Source: Promethearchaeota archaeon
GTDB taxonomy: Archaea; Asgardarchaeota; Lokiarchaeia; Sigynarchaeales; MK-D1
NCBI GenBank assembly: GCA_016839865.1
Contig: JAEOTN010000045.1
Location: 1-5,659, forward strand
Reading direction: 5' to 3'
DNA length: 5,659 nucleotides
Shown: piece by piece, positions 1-4,981 of the stretch
How positions within the stretch are numbered: the first letter of the stretch is position 1
Layout: each line of letters begins with the position of its first letter
Notes under the pieces: generated by a model
Database searches by the model: none
Seen by the model: only the letters and a program-made list of their open reading frames with translations
Told to the model about the DNA's origin: nothing
Translations under genes and position numbers: made by a program

Positions 1-351
1 ACTATCAGTTTCAAAATCATGAGTAGTTTCTGAACCGCTAGTGATAGTTAAATTCATATCTGCAGAATGTATTGCAGATGGGGAAGTTGGAACGGAGATA
101 TCAAAATTATCTGTTTGGGTTGTTTCAGTTCCGCTGTTTTGAATATAAGTTCGAGTTGTTTGTGGATCACCGGTATCCTCCCATTTTATATCCAAATTAG
201 AACTCTCAGGGACACTTGTAACAAATGTTTGCATTGGACCCTTTGATAAAGAGATGAAGCTAACTCCAATAAATATCGTAAAAATTACAGTCGTAAATAA
301 CAAAATTCCTTTCATTTGGTTTTTTCGAAAACTACTCAGTAAATGTCTCAT
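1..351 (-). CDS. N-terminal part of a membrane-anchored or exported protein of unknown function
   Basis: The reading frame opens at ATG 351-349 and runs without a stop off the left edge, giving 117 residues; the C-terminus is missing. A basic N-terminus (R2, R9, K10, K14) is followed by one hydrophobic segment at about residues 16-36. The rest is rich in Ser, Thr, Asp and Asn and should lie outside the cell. Residues 73-84 (SGTETT then NF) and 105-113 (SGSETT then DF) look like two copies of one short beta-type unit. The K14-G15 pair directly before the hydrophobic stretch resembles an archaeal class III (pilin-like) signal, but the usual Glu at +5 is Thr. The charged start plus one helix would also fit the first segment of an FtsX/MacB-like permease. 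I do not recognise the family. A TATA-like box about 30 bases upstream supports this start and a very short leader; Met13 is an alternative start. Confidence 0.7.
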   Translation of the reverse strand, partial: MRHLLSSFRKNQMKGILLFTTVIFTIFIGVSFISLSKGPMQTFVTSVPESSNLDIKWEDTGDPQTTRTYIQNSGTETTQTDNFDISVPTSPSAIHSADMNLTITSGSETTHDFETDS

Positions 352-374
352 GTGGTTCTTCCCAACTTATCCAT

Positions 375-388
375 CTAAATTATAATTC
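375..388 (-). promoter_or_regulatory. TATA-like promoter box for the left-edge gene
   Basis: On the minus strand the sequence reads AATTATAATTTAGA, an archaeal-style TATA element centred about 30 bases before the ATG at 351. With the usual spacing of about 26 bases from TATA to transcription start, the transcript would begin only a few bases ahead of the ATG, so it would be nearly leaderless. This agrees with the absence of a clear ribosome binding site. The call rests on motif and spacing only. Confidence 0.4.
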
Positions 389-689
389 AAATGTAACAAT
401 TGGCTAGTTTTATTGTCTTTGTTTTAAAAATGCTGTGGAATGATCCCTTTATTGTCGGTTTGCATTTTCTGATAGGATTAATTCATCTATGTCTTTTTAT
501 CGTTCACTCTAGAATGATGTATCTATTTGATTGAGATTATTGAAAAAATGAATATAGAAAATTATAAATTCTAGAAAAAAACGAAATCCTCATCTCTAAT
601 AATGGCAGAAATACTATTTAGGATAATGACGCCATAGTAAACCTTGTTAGAATTAGTACATAACGATCTCTTTTTATTAGATCTCCATT

Positions 690-706
690 AAAAAAACTAT
701 AATAGT
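690..706 (+). promoter_or_regulatory. Possible TATA-like box for the 743-2116 gene
   Basis: The A-rich run ending in CTATAATAG (about 697-705) is the closest TATA-like match ahead of the gene at 743. It would place transcription start near 725 and leave a leader of about 18 bases with no clear Shine-Dalgarno sequence. A second candidate is TTTTTATTAG at 671-680. Support is motif and spacing only. Confidence 0.3.
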
Positions 707-742
707 GTAAACACCAATCAACCGATTCGATTGACAATCCTG

Positions 743-2116
743 ATGATTTCCCCACGAACCCCTAAACCCCCAAAATCTCGTTTTATTGGTGTAGATGTCT
801 TCAAAGGCTTTGGGGTTTGGTACATGTTCATAATTCACGCGTTTATTCAGCAGATCGCTGGATACGACGGTTCTCTTTTCGTTAACACTTTAACTCATAT
901 TGGTAGTTGGTGGCCTTACATTTTTGCATTACCAATTGGAATTGTAAGTTTGTGGGGATTCATGTTTGGGTTCGCTTTTGCCTGTACAGTTGCTCTTCAA
1001 ACAATGAGAATCATCGATACTAATCCAAAACGCTTAGCAAAATATATTTGGCACAAATTAATCATGGGTGTGCTACTCCTAATTCTTAACCAAATTGGTA
1101 ACAATCTATTCAGACTTCAATTTGATGGTAGTATCATATTTCCAGCACTACGTGTAAGTTATAATGCAAATATCCTTGATGCTATAGCATGGATGGGTGT
1201 TTTAGTTCCTATCATAATGTGGCTAATATATCGGGTTTTCAGAATTAAGAAAACTAATCAACTAGTGTTTGTTTTCATCATAATACTTACATTTTGGTTC
1301 GTACTTAGTCCAACGTTAATCACTCATGGGGAATCTGCAATTGACTGGTTAAATGCGCGTAATCTAAACATTATATCTCTATTTATAACAAAATTCACTA
1401 GAGGTAGATTTCGATTATTGCCTGGATTAGGATATGGTTTCATTGGTAGTGCTTATGCAGTATTATTGTATAAGCAGGTAGATTTCAAATATATAATTCG
1501 ATTTACACTAATATTTTTCGCTTATTGTGTACTTGCATGTGGTGCATGGTTAATGGCTGATTATTTCGTTGATAACGTTTTAGATGCATTCCAAAATTTT
1601 ACAGATGAAACTGTTCCAATTCCGTTAACGATTGTTGCAATGTCTACCATGCAGTTTCTCTTTGTGTTATTTATTCGAACACATGATTACCCAAAATCAG
1701 AAATAAAACGAGTACGTGCATCAAAAAGGACGACCTTCTGGCGTCGATTTTCAATATTTTCTCTAACTGGCTTCTCTATTGGAACTCCGATAGCAGACGG
1801 GATATTCTCATTTTTTATACGATTCATGGGTCCATCCGTTGATTATGGTGGAGGTGCAGGAGTATTTTCGTGGAACCTATGGCAAATGCTAACTTTTATT
1901 TTTTTCATTTGGGGTTTCTGGGAGATAATTTTGCGGATCTGGGAAAATTTTGAATATAAATTCTCTTTAGATTGGTTTTTGGCTCAAATCATGGCGATGT
2001 TAACTGGTAAAAAAATGAATAGATCTCAAGTTCGGCCAATAATCTATGGACCCAATCACTATCAAGTGAAGCAAATCCCTATACTAATTAAACAAAAAGT
2101 CAAAGCCTTTAATTAA
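743..2116 (+). CDS. Multi-pass membrane protein, HGSNAT/DUF1624-like acyltransferase family (distant)
   Basis: The product is 457 residues with about ten membrane helices (near 16-36, 58-82, 105-120, 144-164, 173-189, 223-242, 252-274, 294-311, 335-352 and 378-400). The N-terminal signature RFIGVDVFKG (13-22) running into a helix matches the R-x-x-x-x-D-x-x-(R/K)-G start of HGSNAT/NagX and DUF418/DUF1624 membrane acyltransferases. LLPGLGYGFIGSAYA (225-239) resembles that family's 'PLLPWLGYFLLG' helix, and YKFSLDWFLAQI (405-416) resembles its 'YGPLEWLLR' end. Relatives move an acyl group from cytosolic acyl-CoA across the membrane to a sugar or similar acceptor; donor and acceptor here are unknown. 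H32 and H52 lie in or near the first outside loop, and H52 followed by a Trp pair recalls the HGSNAT active-site loop. An in-frame TTG at 731 would add four residues; ATG 743 is preferred because neither start has a ribosome binding site. It is convergent with a second member of the same broad family. Confidence 0.75.
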   Translation: MISPRTPKPPKSRFIGVDVFKGFGVWYMFIIHAFIQQIAGYDGSLFVNTLTHIGSWWPYIFALPIGIVSLWGFMFGFAFACTVALQTMRIIDTNPKRLAKYIWHKLIMGVLLLILNQIGNNLFRLQFDGSIIFPALRVSYNANILDAIAWMGVLVPIIMWLIYRVFRIKKTNQLVFVFIIILTFWFVLSPTLITHGESAIDWLNARNLNIISLFITKFTRGRFRLLPGLGYGFIGSAYAVLLYKQVDFKYIIRFTLIFFAYCVLACGAWLMADYFVDNVLDAFQNFTDETVPIPLTIVAMSTMQFLFVLFIRTHDYPKSEIKRVRASKRTTFWRRFSIFSLTGFSIGTPIADGIFSFFIRFMGPSVDYGGGAGVFSWNLWQMLTFIFFIWGFWEIILRIWENFEYKFSLDWFLAQIMAMLTGKKMNRSQVRPIIYGPNHYQVKQIPILIKQKVKAFN

Positions 2117-2326
2117 TTTTAATTCTTTGGAAATATTTTTACTCCGCCATTTTTAGCGTTCGTGGGAAGGTTTAGTATCGAATAATTTACCGTTTTAGCG
2201 AATTGGCAAATAAATATCTTGCCTACCAAAATATTGTGAACTCTTTCGTAAAATGGCTTTAGATAAAGCTTAAACTGATAGAAAAATGAAGGTATTAAAT
2301 AAAAAATGAAATAAATAAAGGTTAGC
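2117..2326. other. Convergent intergenic region holding both gene ends
   Basis: This 210-base gap lies between two tail-to-tail membrane-protein genes. On the plus side the stop at 2116 is followed by T-rich sequence with T5 runs at 2136-2140 and 2150-2154, a plausible weak archaeal terminator. The octamer TTTTAGCG occurs directly repeated at 2151-2158 and 2193-2200. I see no credible gene. Confidence 0.4.
2283..2321 (-). terminator. Pyrimidine-rich terminator of the 2327-3610 gene
   Basis: Read on the minus strand, the stop codon at 2329-2327 is followed directly by TTTATTTATTT and then a TTTTTTATTT tract. There is no GC-rich stem. A T-rich tract just past the stop is the usual archaeal intrinsic termination signal. 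Confidence 0.5.
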
Positions 2327-3610
2327 TTAGATCGCGCTTAGGTAATTAACGACACCTGTTATATCCAACACTATGACGATTATCAACAAGGCTATACATG
2401 TCACTAAGAAAATTAAACTCATTTTTGTTGTGGATACATATTTCTCTTTCTTAAAGGTTCTCCATGCAGTAAATGATGCATACCACAATATCACAAGAGC
2501 CCATGCTAACGAAATAGCCCAAGGTATTGGTGAAAATCCTACAACTCCCATAATTTCTTCAAAAATGAAGTCTGGCAACACGGTTATGAAGTATAGCAAC
2601 AATGCATTGACCCCAAACATTTGGAAAATGCGAAGTTTCCATTTGAAACGATTTCGAGCTTGATAGAATAACCATAACACAATGCTACAAATTCCTACTG
2701 TTGCGATAACAAATGGGAGTGACACTAATTCTCTATTAAGTGAGAATGCATTAATTACAATGCGAGGACCATAAGCTAACCAAGATAATATCAGAGTAAT
2801 CGCGAAGTTAATTGCACCGAACAACAACATTGATCGTATCTTTTTCGTTTCAATTATATCTGTGAAAAACACGAAATCACCCATTGCTGTTGCAATTATT
2901 ACGATAGATCCATATCCCATAATTGCTGCGAATATGCCACTACTCATAGAATTTTCAGCATAGATTGATAAATCGGTTGAAAACAGTCCGAATTGGTAAA
3001 GAATTGCCCAACCATATCCTAAAAAGAATCGATACCGTGGATTTCGAACTCCCATGAAAATGAATCCGACTAGGCCTGAAAGCGCAATAGTCATAACCTC
3101 ATGCCAAGGAATAATGAAGTATAGGGGCTGATGATAAAATGGAATGTTAGCTAAACCAGTAAATGCAAAATTTTGATCTTGAAGGATGGAATAGTATTCC
3201 AAGAACACCAATCTGTAATTTGCTATGACAAATCCCAATAGAAGCAAGAGTAAGTAGCGAATTAAAATATACCGTCTAGCAGCTGCTGCACCCATCTCTT
3301 CCTTTCTTTTTCTGAACGATATTGGCATTGTGAAACCTAATATAAAGAGAAATGCTGGAAATCCTAAGTCAAACAATGTAATCAATCCCGTTCCTGGTTC
3401 TGAATAACTAAAAATACCTCGGACAAATGGGATACTGTTGACACTTAGACTACTATCAGTGGGGAAAGATAAGGTTGCTATCATGAATAGAACAATAAAC
3501 CCACGAGCCATGTCAAGCCATTCAACTCGTATTTTTGTAGGTTTTCGTTCAACGGGAACTTCTTTTAGTTCTTCATCCGGCATCTCGGGTTCTAATGATA
3601 AGTCAGACAT
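2327..3610 (-). CDS. Multi-pass membrane protein, HGSNAT/NagX-like (DUF5009/DUF1624-like) acyltransferase family
   Basis: The product is 427 residues with about eleven membrane helices after an acidic, Glu-rich cytosolic start (1-28). The family marks are clear: R28 and the LDMARG stretch (32-37) into helix 1; DLGFPAFLFILG (81-92), the counterpart of 'DLVFPWFVFIMG' in human HGSNAT; then a basic loop RKRKEE (100-105), ARRYILIRYLLLLLLG (111-126), and MFGVNALLLYFIT (331-343), matching the 'lGmNaLllY' helix. Known relatives transfer an acetyl group from cytosolic acetyl-CoA to a sugar amine on the other side of the membrane. The outside loop (about 50-77) contains no histidine, whereas HGSNAT has its catalytic His just before the DLxFP motif; the aligned residue here is S70 or E71. 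The only other exposed histidines are H160 and H170 near a later helix start. Helix 396-416 is an extra C-terminal segment. It may be an acyltransferase with altered chemistry or a non-catalytic membrane protein. The start is supported by a GAGG site 7 bases upstream. Confidence 0.8.
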   Translation of the reverse strand: MSDLSLEPEMPDEELKEVPVERKPTKIRVEWLDMARGFIVLFMIATLSFPTDSSLSVNSIPFVRGIFSYSEPGTGLITLFDLGFPAFLFILGFTMPISFRKRKEEMGAAAARRYILIRYLLLLLLGFVIANYRLVFLEYYSILQDQNFAFTGLANIPFYHQPLYFIIPWHEVMTIALSGLVGFIFMGVRNPRYRFFLGYGWAILYQFGLFSTDLSIYAENSMSSGIFAAIMGYGSIVIIATAMGDFVFFTDIIETKKIRSMLLFGAINFAITLILSWLAYGPRIVINAFSLNRELVSLPFVIATVGICSIVLWLFYQARNRFKWKLRIFQMFGVNALLLYFITVLPDFIFEEIMGVVGFSPIPWAISLAWALVILWYASFTAWRTFKKEKYVSTTKMSLIFLVTCIALLIIVIVLDITGVVNYLSAI

Positions 3611-3615
3611 ATTGG

Positions 3616-3622
3616 ATCCTCA
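3616..3622 (-). promoter_or_regulatory. Ribosome binding site of the 2327-3610 gene
   Basis: On the minus strand TGAGGAT lies ahead of the ATG at 3610, with GAGG ending 7 bases before the start codon. This is good Shine-Dalgarno spacing and fixes the start of the membrane protein. Confidence 0.55.
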
Positions 3623-3645
3623 ATTTTTTAATATTCTTCGTTTTT

Positions 3646-3704
3646 CTTTGGAACTATTAAAACTTTGTTTCAAATGCAAATAATAGTTGTTTATAGCTCC
3701 AAAG
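3646..3704. repeat. Nested inverted repeat (hairpin or operator candidate)
   Basis: CTTTGGA at 3646-3652 pairs with TCCAAAG at 3698-3704. Directly inside the left arm, ACTATT (3653-3658) pairs with AATAGT (3682-3687), and TTTG (3664-3667) pairs with CAAA (3677-3680). The unpaired parts are a 5-base and a 1-base bulge around the inner pair, a 10-base bulge at 3688-3697 and a 9-base loop. The longer arms CTTTGGA-ACTATTAAAAC (3646-3663) and GTTTATAGCTCCAAAG (3689-3704) are also imperfect inverted copies of each other. It sits 36-94 bases ahead of the start of the minus-strand membrane protein. Confidence 0.5.
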
Positions 3705-3742
3705 CACGTAGTTTGAAAAAAATTAAGCAATATAGGTAAAAA

Positions 3743-3779
3743 ATGTTTTCTTCTTTTTTTATTAGAAAATTGAAAACAT
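3743..3779. repeat. 8-base inverted repeat with T-rich centre
   Basis: ATGTTTTC (3743-3750) is the exact reverse complement of GAAAACAT (3772-3779), with a 21-base spacer holding a T7 run. An 8-base match at this spacing can arise by chance in AT-rich sequence, so function is unproven. Confidence 0.3.
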
Positions 3780-3835
3780 GGTTTCGACAAAATATACTGT
3801 GGATTTTGGTAAGAATATGCTAAAACTTGCCCTTG

Positions 3836-3850
3836 AAATTTTTTTAGTAT
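3836..3850 (+). promoter_or_regulatory. Possible TATA-like box for the zinc-ribbon gene
   Basis: AAATTTTTTTAGTAT is centred about 50 bases ahead of the ATG at 3895. With archaeal spacing, transcription would begin near 3870 and leave a short leader that contains the AGGT ribosome binding site at 3884-3887. A more TATA-like stretch, ATAAAATATAATA (3871-3883), lies too close to the start to serve unless the transcript begins inside the gene. Confidence 0.25.
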
Positions 3851-3894
3851 GAACCAAATAATTACTAGATCATAAAATATAATAGGTCAAAAAA

Positions 3895-4464
3895 ATGGCA
3901 ATCGGTCAATATACATTTCCCGCATGGTGGGATTACTTAATTCTCAAATTCCAAGAATTTCTAGCATGGTTCGTAGCTCTTGATACCGTAGCGCAAATTT
4001 TTGCAGGCATTGGGATTTTCTTACTATGTCTTATGGCATTTGGAATAGTTTATGGAGTATTTCAGTTTGCACTTGAAATAGTCAAATTTTCATTGATATT
4101 CACTGTAATCATTCATTACCTGATTTTCTTAGCATTCAAACTAGGTATTGTAGCAATCGCTAAACCAAAAGATGTAGAAAAACAATGGCAATATGGTGTT
4201 GAAAACATCAAATGGTTAATGCAACGAGCATATCCCAAAGAATATCTAAAAAGTGAGTCATTTATTCAACGTCAACGATTAGTGTTCCAAAGAGCACCAC
4301 AACAACCAGCTAAAGCTCAAATTGTAGTTGTTAAAGAAGATGCACATTTGCATTGTACAAATTGTGGTGTACCTTTTTCAGGACGTATGCAGCAATTGGC
4401 ACAAAGTCGAGAATATGTTTATTGCGAGAATTGTGGTCAAGTATTTGTATTACCTGATGCATAA
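3895..4464 (+). CDS. Small membrane protein with C-terminal C4 zinc ribbon
   Basis: The product is 189 residues. Two hydrophobic segments, about 31-56 and 64-88, form a membrane hairpin, preceded by an aromatic, probably interfacial, stretch (7-28). A basic and polar region (90-150) follows. The C-terminus holds C154-x2-C157 and C177-x2-C180 with CG after each pair, a classic zinc-ribbon arrangement with a 19-residue spacer. With both termini on the cytosolic side, the ribbon would face the cytosol and could bind protein or nucleic acid at the membrane. I do not recognise a named family. AGGT at 3884-3887, 7 bases before the ATG, supports the start. It is transcribed alone: a T-rich tract follows its stop and the next gene is convergent. 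Confidence 0.75.
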   Translation: MAIGQYTFPAWWDYLILKFQEFLAWFVALDTVAQIFAGIGIFLLCLMAFGIVYGVFQFALEIVKFSLIFTVIIHYLIFLAFKLGIVAIAKPKDVEKQWQYGVENIKWLMQRAYPKEYLKSESFIQRQRLVFQRAPQQPAKAQIVVVKEDAHLHCTNCGVPFSGRMQQLAQSREYVYCENCGQVFVLPDA

Positions 4465-4472
4465 AATCGCTA

Positions 4473-4503
4473 TTCTTCTATAATTTCTTCATTTTTTGTA
4501 TTT
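4473..4503 (+). terminator. Pyrimidine-rich terminator of the zinc-ribbon gene
   Basis: The stop codon at 4462-4464 is followed by a strongly pyrimidine-rich stretch that includes TTCTTC and a T6 run at 4492-4497. There is no GC-rich stem, as is usual for archaeal intrinsic terminators. The convergent cupin gene ends 47 bases downstream of the zinc-ribbon stop. Confidence 0.5.
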
Positions 4504-4511
4504 CATCATAG

Positions 4512-4880
4512 TTAGATGGTTTTTAGATCTTCGTGAGTAAATTTATTTTCAAAATTCCCTGTATTGAGAGTTGATTTTGGTTCAAATAACATAACTAAAG
4601 CATCTTCTTCAGCAAAAGGGCTGTGTTCTACCCCTTTTGGTATAATTATGAATTCATCCTTCCTCAAAATATAATCATTGTCTCTTGTTCTTATTTGAAG
4701 AATTCCAGATACAACGAAAAAAAGTTCGTCTTCAGTTTCATGAAAATGCCACGGGAATTCTCCTTTTACTTTCACCACTTTTACATATTGATTATTCAAC
4801 TCCCCAATGATGGCTGGTTTCCAAAATTCTTCTATTAATGTAAATTTATTATGTACGTTAATTTTTTGGAGATTCTGCAT
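4512..4880 (-). CDS. Single-domain cupin (cupin_2, mannose-6-phosphate isomerase-like)
   Basis: The product is a 122-residue, soluble, complete small cupin. Motif 1 is G40 to G59 with H45, H47 and E52; motif 2 has P81, G83 and H86. These four residues (two His, Glu, His) are the standard metal ligands of the beta-barrel. The first Gly of motif 2 is replaced by acidic D75/E76, which is common in this subgroup. The segments KVKGEFPWHFH (37-47), DELFFVVSG (51-59) and PKSTLNTGN (101-109) are, from memory, typical of a widespread family of small cupins of unsettled function found in bacteria and archaea. The substrate cannot be told from sequence. A strong GGTGA site fixes the start, and a palindrome lies in the promoter. 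The gene is divergent from a PAS sensor and convergent with the zinc-ribbon gene. Confidence 0.9.
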   Translation of the reverse strand: MQNLQKINVHNKFTLIEEFWKPAIIGELNNQYVKVVKVKGEFPWHFHETEDELFFVVSGILQIRTRDNDYILRKDEFIIIPKGVEHSPFAEEDALVMLFEPKSTLNTGNFENKFTHEDLKTI

Positions 4881-4886
4881 ATATTT

Positions 4887-4893
4887 TCACCTT
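4887..4893 (-). promoter_or_regulatory. Strong ribosome binding site of the cupin gene
   Basis: On the minus strand AAGGTGA ends 6 bases before the ATG at 4880. GGTGA is the typical archaeal Shine-Dalgarno core, and this is the clearest ribosome binding site in the window. Confidence 0.7.
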
Positions 4894-4902
4894 ATTCTTT
4901 GA

Positions 4903-4923
4903 AATACCTTTAACTAAGGTATT
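4903..4923. promoter_or_regulatory. Palindromic operator candidate in the cupin promoter
   Basis: AATACCTT (4903-4910) and AAGGTATT (4916-4923) are exact reverse complements around a 5-base centre. The site lies between the cupin's TATA-like box and its ribosome binding site, covering the region where RNA polymerase would start. A dimeric winged-helix repressor would fit such a site. If the transcript starts further upstream, the same sequence would form a small hairpin in the leader. Confidence 0.45.
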
Positions 4924-4932
4924 ATTTAAGCT
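4920..4932 (-). promoter_or_regulatory. TATA-like promoter box of the cupin gene
   Basis: On the minus strand AGCTTAAATAATA gives a good archaeal TATA match (TTAAATAA). It is centred about 45 bases before the ATG, which places transcription start near 4900, just ahead of the GGTGA site. Part of the element overlaps the edge of the palindrome at 4903-4923. Confidence 0.5.
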
Positions 4933-4935
4933 AAC

Positions 4936-4976
4936 CTTTTTAGCAAATTTGTGCATCTAAGATTGATAATAGTGAT
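4936..4976 (+). promoter_or_regulatory. Possible promoter box and ribosome binding site of the PAS gene
   Basis: CTTTTTAG (4936-4943) is a weak TATA-like element about 40 bases ahead of the ATG at 4982. GTGAT (4972-4976) is a partial Shine-Dalgarno match 5 bases before the start. The cupin's TATA-like box (4920-4932) lies just next to it on the other strand, so both promoters share about 100 bases. Confidence 0.3.
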
Positions 4977-4981
4977 TTCTA

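Larger units (their letters stand above)
352..742. other. 391-base divergent intergenic region
   Basis: This AT-rich stretch separates two divergent genes and should hold both promoters. It contains short inverted repeats: TCTAGAAT at 508-515 with ATTCTAGA at 568-575, and TACTAT at 612-617 with ATAGTA at 634-639. GATCTC recurs directly at 665-670 and 680-685. A 34-codon hydrophobic reading frame lies at 430-534 (plus) but has no ribosome binding site. I see no tRNA or other structured RNA. None of the repeats is strong enough to name a function. Confidence 0.4.
3611..3894. other. 284-base divergent intergenic region with inverted repeats
   Basis: This AT-rich gap carries the upstream signals of the minus-strand membrane protein and the plus-strand zinc-ribbon gene. 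It holds a nested inverted repeat at 3646-3704 and a simple one at 3743-3779, both listed separately. Reading frames of 26 codons (3743-3823) and 24 codons (3778-3852) on the plus strand lack ribosome binding sites and are not called. A TATA-like GTTTTAATAG on the minus strand (3654-3663) would start a transcript near 3635 for the 2327-3610 gene. It lies inside one arm of the nested repeat. Confidence 0.4.

Noticed and set aside
508..575. Inverted repeat TCTAGAAT / ATTCTAGA
   Set aside because: Most of each arm is the self-palindromic TCTAGA, so the pairing reduces to two copies of a common hexamer 60 bases apart; chance is likely.
2151..2200. Direct repeat of TTTTAGCG
   Set aside because: There are only two 8-base copies with no further matching flank, no regular array and no CRISPR-like spacing.
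2373..2663. 96-codon plus-strand reading frame
   Set aside because: It lies fully inside the minus-strand membrane protein, whose family motifs are clear; this is a shadow frame with no motif of its own.
3438..3683. 81-codon plus-strand reading frame
   Set aside because: It overlaps the N-terminal coding part and leader of the minus-strand membrane protein and shows only a low-complexity Ser-rich product.
3743..3852. Short plus-strand frames of 26 and 24 codons (3743-3823 and 3778-3852)
   Set aside because: They have no ribosome binding site and no recognisable motif, and they overlap an inverted repeat in AT-rich intergenic DNA.
4623..4838. 71-codon plus-strand reading frame
   Set aside because: It is antisense to the cupin, whose metal ligands and conserved motifs show the real coding strand.
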